Virus record (IMG/VR): IMGVR_UViG_3300021960_000515
Coordinates: 1 to 23,710 of that record
Reading direction: 5' to 3' (one strand)
From: a virus
DNA length: 23,710 nucleotides
Part shown: positions 1-7,666 of the stretch, piece after piece
How the letters are laid out: each line of letters opens with the position of its first letter
Numbering within the stretch: the stretch's first letter is position 1
Notes under the pieces: model-generated
What the model saw: the letters and a program-made list of their open reading frames with translations, nothing else
Databases searched by the model: none
What the model was told of the DNA's origin: nothing
Made by a program: the position numbers and the translations under genes

Positions 1-57
1 GGGATTTCGCCAGCACTTTGTTCGCCTAGCGACAGAATAAAGTGAATCCAATTCATG

Positions 58-85
58 ATGACAACAGAAAGAGTTACTGTATAAT
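58..85 (+). promoter_or_regulatory. Sigma70-like promoter upstream of the terminase genes
   Basis: A perfect -10 hexamer TATAAT lies at 80-85. A five-of-six -35 match, ATGACA, lies at 58-63, with a 16-nt spacer. Transcription would start near 92, leaving a leader of about 17 nt before the small-terminase ATG at 109. This is the only good promoter-like pair I saw ahead of the structural operon, and its position at the head of a wholly co-directional gene block fits a late or structural promoter. It could also be chance in an AT-rich leader. No operator repeats were seen around it. Confidence 0.5.
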
Positions 86-108
86 CAAATTCATTGACAG
101 GAGGATAT

Positions 109-540
109 ATGGCATCAACTGGCGGCGTTAAGCTGGGATCAACCTATGATGAGGCCAGAACAAGAAAGCTGAACGCAGAAGCGGAGATTGCGGAGCTTGA
201 GTTGGCTAAAGTCAGGAATCAACTGGTATTGGTGGAGGACGTAGTAAAAGCGTGGACCGATACCCTATCTAATCTTAAATCTAAAATGACTAGCATTCCG
301 TCTAAGGCTGCGCCTATAGTGGCGAGCGAAACGGAGATAGGAGTAGTCCAAGAGATTTTGACTGATTCAATCAACGAAGCACTGGAAGAGTTATCAAATT
401 ATGACCCAAAAGTTTCAGCGGCGAGGACTAGCAAGCCTAAAGGACCATCTGCGGGAGGTGATGAAGACACTGAAGCCGCCACCCCGCCTAAGCGTAAGCG
501 AGTGGGCAGACCGTCAAAGGCGACTAGACTCTCAGACTAG
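109..540 (+). CDS. Terminase small subunit (Nu1-like)
   Basis: A 143-residue DNA-packaging protein that would recognise the packaging site and recruit the large subunit. The N-terminal half, around residues 8-60 (YDEARTRKLNAEAEIAELEL onward), is the long charged helix typical of the phage Nu1/DNA-packaging small-terminase family. The C-terminus is strongly basic, and KRKRVGRPSK near residue 130 looks like an AT-hook, a minor-groove binding motif. The ATG at 109 is chosen over an upstream TTG at 94 because AGGAGG at 99-104 sits just before it. The gene lies first in the operon, next to the large terminase, and its last 140 bases overlap that gene in another reading frame. Lambda Nu1 is somewhat longer (181 aa), so part of the usual winged-helix DNA-binding region may be absent and the basic tail may compensate (inference). 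Confidence 0.85.
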   Translation: MASTGGVKLGSTYDEARTRKLNAEAEIAELELAKVRNQLVLVEDVVKAWTDTLSNLKSKMTSIPSKAAPIVASETEIGVVQEILTDSINEALEELSNYDPKVSAARTSKPKGPSAGGDEDTEAATPPKRKRVGRPSKATRLSD

Positions 541-2263
541 CGCAGAGGCTGGAACGTGGCGAACGTCTCGCGCTGAGTACCAGAGGGGCATTATGGATGC
601 CTGTTCTGATTACAATATAAAAGAAGTCGTTGTTATGGCTGGCGCTCAGTTGGGTAAGTCAGAGGCATTGCTCAATATCATTGGCTATCACATTGACCAT
701 GACCCCTGCCCGATTCTGATGCTACAGCCTACAGAGTCTATGGCTCAGTCGTTCTCAAAGGATCGTATTGCTAACGGGCTACTTAGGGCAACGCCTTGTC
801 TGTTTGGCAAGGTAAAGGACCCAAGGGCGAGAGACTCTAACAATACCACCTTGCACAAGATCTATCCTGGCGGCAGTTTGTCTCTGGTTGGCGCTAACTC
901 TCCGGCGGGACTTGCTAGTAGGCCGATCAGAATAATCCTCGCAGATGAGGTTGACCGATTTCCAGCCTCAGCAGGAAGTGAGGGTGATCCACTTTCGCTG
1001 GCTCGCAAGAGAACCTCTACCTTCCACAACTCTAAGGTCATTGCGGTCAGTACTCCGACAATAAAAGACGTTTCTAGGATTGAGGACGCTTACGAGAAGT
1101 CAGACAAGAGGCAGTATTACGTCCCGTGTAAGCATTGTGACCATTATCAGACTTTGGTATGGGCCAACGTGAGATGGGTTGATAGCAATCCTGACACTGC
1201 TGGTTATATGTGCGAAGAGTGCGGTGGCTTATGGTCTGATGCTGATAGGCGATGGTCTGTCCGCAACGGACAATGGGAAGCGTCAGAAGAGTTCAAGGGC
1301 ATCGCTGGGTTCAAGATATCTGGACTGTATTCTCCTTGGACAGCACTTGCTGACGGTGTTCGTGAGTTCCTGTCGGTCAAGAAGAATCCTGAGCAGCTTA
1401 AAGTATGGACCAATACTTACCTAGCCGAGCCTTGGGCGGACGCTGGTGTCACTATTGATGAGATGAACTTATTCCAACGTAGAGAATCATACGACAAGGT
1501 TCCTAACGAAGTGGTCATCATTACTGTCGGAGCAGACGTACAGGATGACAGATTAGAGCTGACCTTTGTTGGATGGGGCCGTGATGAGGAATCTTTTGTG
1601 TTAGGGCATGAAGTCTTGCCTGGAGATCCGTCAACGCCTCAACTGTGGTCAGCCCTAGACTCTCAGTTAGCTAGGACGTTTGAGACAGAAGACGGAAGGA
1701 TGCTTGGCGTTAGAGCTACGGCAGTAGATTCTGGTGGTCACTTTACAAACAGTGTTTATCAGTACTGCCACAGAAACTTTGCTCGCAGAGTCTTTGCGAT
1801 AAAGGGTGTTGGCGGAGAAGGCAGGGCTATTGCCGGTAAGCCATCAAGGAATAATGTGGTAAAGTGTCGCCTATTTCCTATCGGTGTTGATACCATTAAA
1901 GATCTTGTCTTTGCGCGCCTTAGGATTGACGAGCCTGGAGCAGGATACATAAATTTCTCTGATACGTTGAACGAAGAATACTTCCGGCAGCTTACGGCTG
2001 AGAAGATAATAACCAAGCTTGTCAGAGGGTTTAAAAAGAGAGTCTTCCAGAAGATAAGAAATCGTAATGAGGCTTTAGATTGTTATGTTTACTCTCTAGC
2101 CGCTTATAGTATAATCAACGTATCTGTCAATAGCATTGCGGATAAAATTCAGGCAAGATCTGAAAGACCAGAGGTTCCTGAAGAGCCAGAGGTCCAGCCT
2201 GTAACTAGAAGAAGGCCAGTGCAACGAAGGCCTAGACAAAACTATACCAACGCATGGCGGTGA
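401..2263 (+). CDS. Terminase large subunit (lambda gpA family)
   Basis: The ATPase/nuclease motor that cuts concatemeric DNA and pumps it into the prohead. Numbering from the ATG at 401 (620 aa), the Walker A segment GAQLGKSE is at residues 81-88 and Walker B ILADEVD at 179-185 (D182, E183). A CxxC...CxxC zinc-like region follows (PCKHCDH and CEECGG). The RNase H-like nuclease has likely metal-binding aspartates D379 (GADVQDD), D443 (AVDSGG) and D560 (EALDCY). The segment PPPRLSVSEWADRQRRL is characteristic of the gpA family N-terminus. The start is uncertain: ATG 401 gives a 140-nt overlap with the small terminase, while ATG 461 would begin MKTLKPPP, closer to where homologues usually begin, but its GGGAGG is only 2 nt upstream. 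The C-terminus is rich in Pro and Arg. Confidence 0.96.
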   Translation: MTQKFQRRGLASLKDHLREVMKTLKPPPRLSVSEWADRQRRLDSQTSAEAGTWRTSRAEYQRGIMDACSDYNIKEVVVMAGAQLGKSEALLNIIGYHIDHDPCPILMLQPTESMAQSFSKDRIANGLLRATPCLFGKVKDPRARDSNNTTLHKIYPGGSLSLVGANSPAGLASRPIRIILADEVDRFPASAGSEGDPLSLARKRTSTFHNSKVIAVSTPTIKDVSRIEDAYEKSDKRQYYVPCKHCDHYQTLVWANVRWVDSNPDTAGYMCEECGGLWSDADRRWSVRNGQWEASEEFKGIAGFKISGLYSPWTALADGVREFLSVKKNPEQLKVWTNTYLAEPWADAGVTIDEMNLFQRRESYDKVPNEVVIITVGADVQDDRLELTFVGWGRDEESFVLGHEVLPGDPSTPQLWSALDSQLARTFETEDGRMLGVRATAVDSGGHFTNSVYQYCHRNFARRVFAIKGVGGEGRAIAGKPSRNNVVKCRLFPIGVDTIKDLVFARLRIDEPGAGYINFSDTLNEEYFRQLTAEKIITKLVRGFKKRVFQKIRNRNEALDCYVYSLAAYSIINVSVNSIADKIQARSERPEVPEEPEVQPVTRRRPVQRRPRQNYTNAWR

Positions 2264-2264
2264 A

Positions 2265-2855
2265 ATGGCAAACCTATTTGATGCTAGTAATTACCCAAGC
2301 CAAGAACCAGAAACCTTGGTGGTCGGTGATAGGTGGGTTTGGCAACGTCCTGACCTTGTTACGGACTACCCTACAGATGAGTACGCTTTAACGTACGAAT
2401 TTCATTGCGACTCTGGCGGCGGCGGTAGTCATAAGTTTACCGTTACAGCTTCAGAGACTACTACGGCGTATGTAATAGAGGTTAGTTCGTCAACGACAGC
2501 CGGTTATACTGCCCATCAATACAAGTGGTACGCTTTCATAACCAGAACTGCTGATTCACAACGAGTTGCTGTAGATAATGGCATAACCACTCTTGTGGTG
2601 AACTATGCCGACAGCAATGCGGATGTAAGAACCCACGCTAAGAAAGTCTTAGACTCTATTCAAGCTGTTATAGAGAACAGAGCAACGGTGGATCAAAGCT
2701 CATTCACAATCGCTGGCAGAAGCCTATCTAGAATGACCATAGACGAATTGTTCATGGTTAGAGACAGATACCGAGCCGAATACAACGAAGAAGTCAAAAA
2801 GGCTAGAATCAGAAACAAGAAGCCGTCTGGCAATTTAATTGGAGTAAGATTTTAA
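2265..2855 (+). CDS. Head-tail connector with gpW-like C-terminal domain
   Basis: A 196-aa protein sitting exactly where lambda places gpW, between gpA-like terminase and gpB-like portal. Residues about 120-196 (AKKVLDSIQAVIENRAT... ending RIRNKKPSGNLIGVRF) resemble the whole of gpW, the 68-aa head-completion protein that plugs the portal and receives the tail: a helix, a short beta element around SSFTIAGRSLSRM, and a second helix. The first roughly 110 residues (VVGDRWVWQRPDL, GSHKFTVTAS, YKWYAFITR) are predicted beta-rich and are not part of gpW. The start is ATG 2265, one base after the large-terminase stop, and the end overlaps the portal start as TAATG. The gpW assignment rests on position and pattern resemblance and the role of the extra domain is unknown. 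Confidence 0.72.
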   Translation: MANLFDASNYPSQEPETLVVGDRWVWQRPDLVTDYPTDEYALTYEFHCDSGGGGSHKFTVTASETTTAYVIEVSSSTTAGYTAHQYKWYAFITRTADSQRVAVDNGITTLVVNYADSNADVRTHAKKVLDSIQAVIENRATVDQSSFTIAGRSLSRMTIDELFMVRDRYRAEYNEEVKKARIRNKKPSGNLIGVRF

Positions 2856-4330
2856 TGGCTTGGAACCCTTTTAAACGAAAAGAGATCCGCAAACAGATCA
2901 AGATGCAAAGATCGTTTAAAGGTGCTCAGGGTGGTCGGTTATTCTCCGACTTTTTTAGTTCTTCAGCTTCCGCAGATCAGGAACTAAGGCAAGCACTGGT
3001 CACTTTACGGAACAGAAGCCGTGAGCTATCACGAAATGATGCTTATGTAGCTAGATACCTAAACCTACTAACGTCTAACGTGGTTGGACATAACGGTATT
3101 AGGGTTAATGCTAAGTCCAGAGACTCTGACGGAACCTTGGATTCTGTCGCAAACTCAACGATTGAGGCGGCGTGGAAGAAGTGGTCTAAGAAAGGTAACT
3201 GCACTGTGGACGGTCAGATGTCCATGATTGACTGTCAAAGGATGTTTATTGAGGCTCTAGCCCGTGATGGTGAGGTCCTAATCCGACAGATCACGGACCC
3301 TACAAGCGAATTTGGCTATAAGATTGAATTTCTGGAAGCAGATCACCTTAACGACACTAAAAACGAGATCTACACTAACGGCAACAAGGTTGTCATGGGT
3401 GTTGAGATCAACGAAAAGCGTAAACCTGTCGCGTATCACTTATATAAGAACCATCCAAACGATTTAGGGCTTAATCAGAGCAATGAGACGATTAGAGTCC
3501 CAGCAGAAGAGATAATTCACGCCTTTGTACGCCAAAGACCTGAACAGACTCGCGGATACCCGTTTGTGGCGCCTGTGATGGGCAATATTAAGATGCTGAA
3601 TGGGTATTATGAGGCTGAGATCACTGCGGCTAGGGTGTCTAGCGCCAAAATGGGTTTCTTTACCAGTCCAGCGGGAGATGGTTACGTTGGCGATGAGATG
3701 CAGGACGAATACACTCCGATCATGTCCGCGGAACCGGCTACGTTTGAGCAGCTCCCTGCCGGAATGGACTTTAAGGCATTTGATCCCGCTCATCCTACGA
3801 CAGCGTTTGAGAGCTTTTCTACTGCTATCCTGAGAAGTATTGCGTCAGGTTTAAACATTAGTTATCACTCAATCTCAAATGACTTGTCTAGCGTGAACTA
3901 TTCGTCTCTACGAGCTGGTAGCTTAGAGGATAGGGATCAATACAGGATACTTCAGAAGTTCATGGTTGAGCATTTTATTGAGCCGGTATTTAGAAGCTGG
4001 TTGAAGAACGCCATGACCCGTTCAATAAATCTTCCTATTACAAAGTACGATAAGTTTGCCGAAGGCGTGTCTTACATTCCTCGCAGTTGGGGTTGGGTAG
4101 ATCCGCAGAAGGAAATGCAAGCTAATATTGCTGGACTTCAGAACGGGATTGTGACTTATCAGGATATTGAGGCTAACTACGGGCGTGACGTTGAAGAGTT
4201 ATTTGAACAGCACGAACGAGAACAGAAGCTTGCTGAACAGTATGGAATAAAGACAGCCTTCCAGCCTTTTGGCATTAAGCTCCCAACAGAAGCCGAAGTT
4301 GAAGGAAGAGAAAATGCCGACACCGAATAG
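2855..4330 (+). CDS. Portal protein (lambda gpB family)
   Basis: A 491-aa portal subunit. The ring of portal copies forms the DNA entry vertex, nucleates prohead assembly, docks the terminase and later joins the tail. Family hallmarks are visible: RNRSRELSRNDAYVARYLNL near residue 50, followed by NVVGHNGIRVNA, the FIEALARDGEVLIRQI segment near 130-145, IIHAFVRQRPEQTRGYPFV near 215, and the conserved stretch ISNDLSSVNYSSLRAGSLED near 340-360. The length is close to lambda gpB (533 aa). No ClpP-type protease domain follows, unlike lambda gpC. Instead, an HK97-type protease is fused to the capsid in the next gene. The start overlaps the previous stop (TAATG), implying translational coupling. The end overlaps the next gene by 17 nt. 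Confidence 0.95.
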   Translation: MAWNPFKRKEIRKQIKMQRSFKGAQGGRLFSDFFSSSASADQELRQALVTLRNRSRELSRNDAYVARYLNLLTSNVVGHNGIRVNAKSRDSDGTLDSVANSTIEAAWKKWSKKGNCTVDGQMSMIDCQRMFIEALARDGEVLIRQITDPTSEFGYKIEFLEADHLNDTKNEIYTNGNKVVMGVEINEKRKPVAYHLYKNHPNDLGLNQSNETIRVPAEEIIHAFVRQRPEQTRGYPFVAPVMGNIKMLNGYYEAEITAARVSSAKMGFFTSPAGDGYVGDEMQDEYTPIMSAEPATFEQLPAGMDFKAFDPAHPTTAFESFSTAILRSIASGLNISYHSISNDLSSVNYSSLRAGSLEDRDQYRILQKFMVEHFIEPVFRSWLKNAMTRSINLPITKYDKFAEGVSYIPRSWGWVDPQKEMQANIAGLQNGIVTYQDIEANYGRDVEELFEQHEREQKLAEQYGIKTAFQPFGIKLPTEAEVEGRENADTE

Positions 4331-6656
4331 CGGAATGAAGTCAGAGGCCCGAAAAGGTCTTGATTGGCGTAGTGAGTTCGGTCGCGGTGGCACTGAGGTC
4401 GGTATTGCTAGAGCTAGGGACATTGTTAACGCCAAAGATCTGTCAGATTCTACAGTAAAAAGGATGTATTCGTTCTTTTCACGGCATGAAGTAGACAAGA
4501 AGGCACAAGGCTTTAGGCCTGGAGAGAAAGGATACCCGTCAAACGGAAGAATCGCTTGGGCGTTATGGGGCGGTGATGCTGGGTTTTCATGGTCTAAGAA
4601 GCTGGTAAATCAGATGAAAAAAGAAGAAAGATGGTCTGAATCTATTGACAAAGATGATACTATTGAGCCTGAACAAGAGGTGACACAAATGGAAAGACAC
4701 GTTATAGGTGTTGAAGAAACCGAAGACAGCTTTATCGTTGAGTTTAGAAAAGGCGATATGGAAGCTGCCGAAGAAACTGTTGAAGATGCTGTAGAAGAAA
4801 AGGCAGCAGAATCAGATGACGAAGAATATCAGGCTATGGCCCGTGATATGGTTTCTGACAAAGTAATTTACAGGACAATTGACCTTTCTCGCGGAGCTAT
4901 TGACGAAGAAAAGCGTATTGTCCGAATTGGTGTTTCATCAGAGACTCCAGTTGAACGAGATTTTGGCTTAGAGGTTTTAGGCCATAATAAAGAAGACATA
5001 GATATGGAATTTATGTCTTCTGGTCGCGCACCCTTACTGAACAACCATAAAATGGATGAACAGATAGGTGTGGTGCGGTCGTTTTACCTTGATGAGGCGC
5101 AGCGGCGTACCGTTGCGTTGGTTGAATTTGGCAATTCAGCCTTGGCTCAAGAGGTTTTTGAGGATGTTAGAACAGGCATTAAGCAAAACATTAGTGTCGG
5201 TTACAGCATTAACAGAATGGTTCGTTCTAAAGACGGCGAAGGAAAGGAGTACTACAGGGCTAGTTGGACACCGATGGAAGCATCAATTGTCGCTGTCCCT
5301 GCTGACCCCTCTAAGTTCGTTGGAGTTGGACGATCCACCGAAAAAACTTTAAACACTAATAAGGTGACTACTATGACTGAAGAAGTAAAAGTAGATGTTC
5401 GCCAAGTAAGTGATTCAGCCAAGGCAGAAGCGTTAGCCAATGTCGGTGAAATCATTTCTTTGGGTAAGCATCATAATCAGCGTGATTTAGCCGACAAAGC
5501 TATTGAACGTGGTGTATCCGTTGATCAATTCAAAGGCGAGCTTCTTGAAGCTGTCCGAAATGATCGTCCGTTAGAAACTCCTGCTGCTGTCGTTGACGTA
5601 GCCAAGAGCGAACAGCGTGAGTATAGCTTAATCCGAGCTATCAAAGCTGCTTCATCTGGCGACTGGCGCGAAGCTGGTTACGAGCGTGAAATCTCTGATG
5701 AGATCGCAAACCGTTCTGGCAAAGAAGCTCGCGGTTTCTACGTTCCTGCTAACATCAACTGGGGTCAGCGCGACCAGACTAAATCACCAACTTCTGCTGG
5801 TGGTTTCTTGGTCGGTACTGATCATCTTGCTGATCAATTCATTGAGGCACTTTATGGTCGTTTGACTGTAGCTTCTTTGGGTGCTCGCATCATGCAAGGC
5901 CTGAAAGGCGATGTTGCCATTCCTAAGCTCAGTGCTTCTGTAACCAACTCAGCATTCGTTGCTGAAGGTGCAGCGCCTAGCGAAGGTGCAGCTACGTTCG
6001 CACAGGTCACGATGTCGCCAAAAACGCTCGCAGCTTATGTTGACGTATCGCGGCGACTCATGCAGCAGTCAGACCCATCCGTAGAACAGGTTCTTCGTAA
6101 CGACATTATCAACACCTTCGCACGAAGGATTGATGATGCTGCTATTGAAGGCGGTGCTACTAATGGACCTTCTGGGATCATTGCTAACTCTGGTACTAAC
6201 GTAGTTGCTATGGGGACCAATGGTGCTGCAATCACCTACGCTAAAGTAGTTGAGATGATGAAAGCTGTAGAAGAAGATAATGCTCTCATCAACAGCTCTG
6301 CTTTCTTGACCAACCCTAAAGTCATCGCGGCTTTACGGACTACAGCAAGACAAGCAAACGGCGTTGAAGGCAACTTCATCATGGATGCCAACCAGTCAAT
6401 CTTGGGTACTAATGTTGCTTCTAGCACCGTTGTTCCTTCTGACTTGGCAAAAGGCACTGGCTCTAACCTGTCAGCAATGGTCTACGGCGATTTCAGCCAG
6501 ATCATGATCGGTTTCTGGTCAGGTGTTGACGTTGTTGTTGACCAATCAAGCTTGTCTACTTCTGGCGGTACGCGACTCGCGTTCTTCCAAGATCTAGATG
6601 TTGCTCTTAGATATCCTGAGTCTTTCTCAGTAATCAAAGACATCGTTGCAAGCTAA
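4314..6656 (+). CDS. Fused prohead protease and HK97-fold major capsid protein
   Basis: A single 780-aa ORF with three parts. Residues 1-125 (MPTPNSGMKSEARKGLDWRS, later YPSNGRIAWALWGGDAGFSW) form a small domain of unknown role. Residues about 126-353 are an HK97-type (peptidase S78) prohead protease with candidate catalytic H245 (LLNNH) and S294 (NISVGYS), plus the conserved EASIVAVPAD segment (E322). Residues about 354-780 are the HK97-fold capsid: a charged scaffold-like delta region to about 460, then GGFLVGTDHLADQFIEAL, AFVAEGAAPSEG, ARRIDDAAIEGG and a C-terminus ending ALRYPESFSVIKDIVAS. ATG 4314 is chosen because AAGGAAGAG precedes it; the ORF is open back to a TTG at 4269. In-frame ATGs at 4689 and 5373, each with a Shine-Dalgarno-like sequence, fall at the domain joints, so separate protease and capsid products may also be made. 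The fused protease would be expected to cut itself off and trim the delta region during maturation. Confidence 0.93.
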   Translation: MPTPNSGMKSEARKGLDWRSEFGRGGTEVGIARARDIVNAKDLSDSTVKRMYSFFSRHEVDKKAQGFRPGEKGYPSNGRIAWALWGGDAGFSWSKKLVNQMKKEERWSESIDKDDTIEPEQEVTQMERHVIGVEETEDSFIVEFRKGDMEAAEETVEDAVEEKAAESDDEEYQAMARDMVSDKVIYRTIDLSRGAIDEEKRIVRIGVSSETPVERDFGLEVLGHNKEDIDMEFMSSGRAPLLNNHKMDEQIGVVRSFYLDEAQRRTVALVEFGNSALAQEVFEDVRTGIKQNISVGYSINRMVRSKDGEGKEYYRASWTPMEASIVAVPADPSKFVGVGRSTEKTLNTNKVTTMTEEVKVDVRQVSDSAKAEALANVGEIISLGKHHNQRDLADKAIERGVSVDQFKGELLEAVRNDRPLETPAAVVDVAKSEQREYSLIRAIKAASSGDWREAGYEREISDEIANRSGKEARGFYVPANINWGQRDQTKSPTSAGGFLVGTDHLADQFIEALYGRLTVASLGARIMQGLKGDVAIPKLSASVTNSAFVAEGAAPSEGAATFAQVTMSPKTLAAYVDVSRRLMQQSDPSVEQVLRNDIINTFARRIDDAAIEGGATNGPSGIIANSGTNVVAMGTNGAAITYAKVVEMMKAVEEDNALINSSAFLTNPKVIAALRTTARQANGVEGNFIMDANQSILGTNVASSTVVPSDLAKGTGSNLSAMVYGDFSQIMIGFWSGVDVVVDQSSLSTSGGTRLAFFQDLDVALRYPESFSVIKDIVAS

Positions 6657-6663
6657 TGAGAAA

Positions 6664-6681
6664 GGGGGGCTTCGGTCCCCC
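6664..6681 (+). terminator. GC-rich UUCG hairpin after the capsid gene (attenuator-like)
   Basis: A 7-bp stem (GGGGGGC paired with GTCCCCC, including one G-U pair) closes a UUCG tetraloop with the very stable C(UUCG)G arrangement. It sits 7 nt after the capsid stop codon. The bases after it (GATCTTATGG) lack a U-tract, so full intrinsic termination is unlikely. A role as a partial attenuator or an mRNA 3'-end stabiliser, giving more capsid message than downstream tail message, is more plausible (inference). The next start codon (6700) follows 18 nt later, with its GGGAG outside the stem. Confidence 0.7.
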
Positions 6682-6699
6682 GATCTTATGGGAGTTATT

Positions 6700-6879
6700 A
6701 TGGAATTAGTAATTAAGATGCCTTGCCACGTTCGCGGTGTACCGAGAAATGCAGGTGATATAGTTGTTTTATCTACAGCAGAAGCCCGACAGTTCATCAG
6801 TTCAGGCCATGCAGAAGAAATTAAGATGGACCCAAAGCCTTTATCTAAGAAGGCAGTTGAGAAAGTCGCCAAGCGATGA
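6700..6879 (+). CDS. Small conserved phage protein after the capsid gene
   Basis: A 59-aa protein, MELVIKMPCHVRG at the N-terminus, then VPRNAGDIVVLSTAEARQFI and a lysine-rich C-terminus. The pattern (short beta segments, a G-D-x-V turn, then a helix with SSGHAEE) resembles small proteins often encoded just after phage capsid genes, in the position of lambda gpFI. I cannot assign a function; a head-decoration or head-completion accessory is possible from position only. ATG 6700 is preferred to upstream in-frame starts because GGGAG at 6690-6694 lies 5 nt before it, whereas an upstream start would have to run through the hairpin at 6664-6681. The stop overlaps the next gene as ATGA. Confidence 0.75.
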   Translation: MELVIKMPCHVRGVPRNAGDIVVLSTAEARQFISSGHAEEIKMDPKPLSKKAVEKVAKR

Positions 6880-7220
6880 GCTTAGAATTTGATTCAGACT
6901 TTGATGGTTATCTGGACGTAATAGGTCATGGGGTTTCATGCACCTATACGCCGGCTGGTGGTTCGGCAGTTATCATCAAAGTTATTTTAGATCAAGAGTA
7001 TTATGAGATTCCTGGCGATACTGTTTCGTTCAATGGCAGTCAGCCAATCGTACAAGGTAAAGCCAAGGATTTAAGGAATGGGGCATTTGGCGATCAACTA
7101 GCCTTTGCCGCAATTACAGACCTAAGCGGCAACACAATCAAGAATGCCGCAACGTATAAAATAGTAAGCCTTCAGCCGGATAACACTGGAATGGTCACAG
7201 TAGTTCTTGAGGAACAGTAA
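6876..7220 (+). CDS. Head-tail joining protein (gpFII-like)
   Basis: A 114-aa protein in the position of lambda gpFII, the adaptor on the filled head that provides the attachment site for the tail. As in gpFII (117 aa), there is a short helical start (MSLEFDSDFDGYLDVIG), then a beta-barrel pattern: VSCTYTPAGG, VIIKVILDQEYYEI, an extended loop with SQPIVQGKAKDL, and a closing pair of strands YKIVSLQPDNTGMVTVVLEE. The latter matches the family ending in which a V-x-x-hydrophobic-x-P-D segment is followed by a last strand. The assignment rests on length, order and pattern. The start overlaps the previous stop (ATGA) and the end overlaps the next start (TAATG). Confidence 0.75.
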   Translation: MSLEFDSDFDGYLDVIGHGVSCTYTPAGGSAVIIKVILDQEYYEIPGDTVSFNGSQPIVQGKAKDLRNGAFGDQLAFAAITDLSGNTIKNAATYKIVSLQPDNTGMVTVVLEEQ

Positions 7221-7666
7221 TGGCTGATCATGTAAGGCAGAGAATAAGAGAGCAAGTAGCAACTACGGTAACAGGACTAGCAACTACTGGTAGCAATGTA
7301 TTTCAGTCAAGAGTCTATTCTCTGAGCGATGATGTACTGCCAGCCCTGTTGGTCTACAGCGTCTCTGAAAGCTCTGACATTGACTCTATGGGATCAATAG
7401 GTTCTCTAACCAGAAACCTTAGCCTGTCAATAGAAGGGTATGTGAAGAACGTCTCTGATTACGACGATGTGATTGATGACGTTTGCAAGGAAGTTGAAAT
7501 TGCTATGGCCGGCGACAAGACCTTAAATGGCTTGGCTCAAAATAGCTATTTAGCTGGCACTGATATAAATTATAACGGTGAAGGCGAGCAGCCTGTTGGT
7601 ATTGTTACGATGAATTATGTTATACAATATCGCACAGCAACTAATGCTCCTGAAACCGCATTATAG
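7220..7666 (+). CDS. Tail terminator protein (gpU-like)
   Basis: A 148-aa protein that by position and pattern matches lambda gpU, the hexameric ring that stops tail-tube growth and joins tail to head. Visible features are an N-terminal helix (VRQRIREQVATTVTGL), an SRVYSLSDDVLPALLVYSV segment typical of gpU-type terminators (a V-y-x-l-x-x-x-x-L-P-a-l-x-V-y pattern), a central strand RNLSLSIEGYVK, a helix with DDVCKEVEIAM, and a final strand VGIVTMNYVIQYRTA in which many family members end. The start is coupled to the previous gene (TAATG). The stop TAG is embedded in a Shine-Dalgarno sequence AGGTGA that serves the next small gene. Confidence 0.82.
   Translation: MADHVRQRIREQVATTVTGLATTGSNVFQSRVYSLSDDVLPALLVYSVSESSDIDSMGSIGSLTRNLSLSIEGYVKNVSDYDDVIDDVCKEVEIAMAGDKTLNGLAQNSYLAGTDINYNGEGEQPVGIVTMNYVIQYRTATNAPETAL

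Noticed and set aside
1-45. Possible C-terminal end of an upstream gene (frame 2 ends at TAA 38-40 with residues HFVRLATE; frame 1 ends at TGA 43-45).
   Set aside because: Fewer than 15 codons are visible and nothing distinguishes the frames, so no gene can be supported.
2105-2116. A second TATAAT-like sequence within the large terminase gene.
   Set aside because: It is inside coding sequence encoding the conserved LAAYSIINV stretch, with no good -35 at proper spacing and no gene start nearby.
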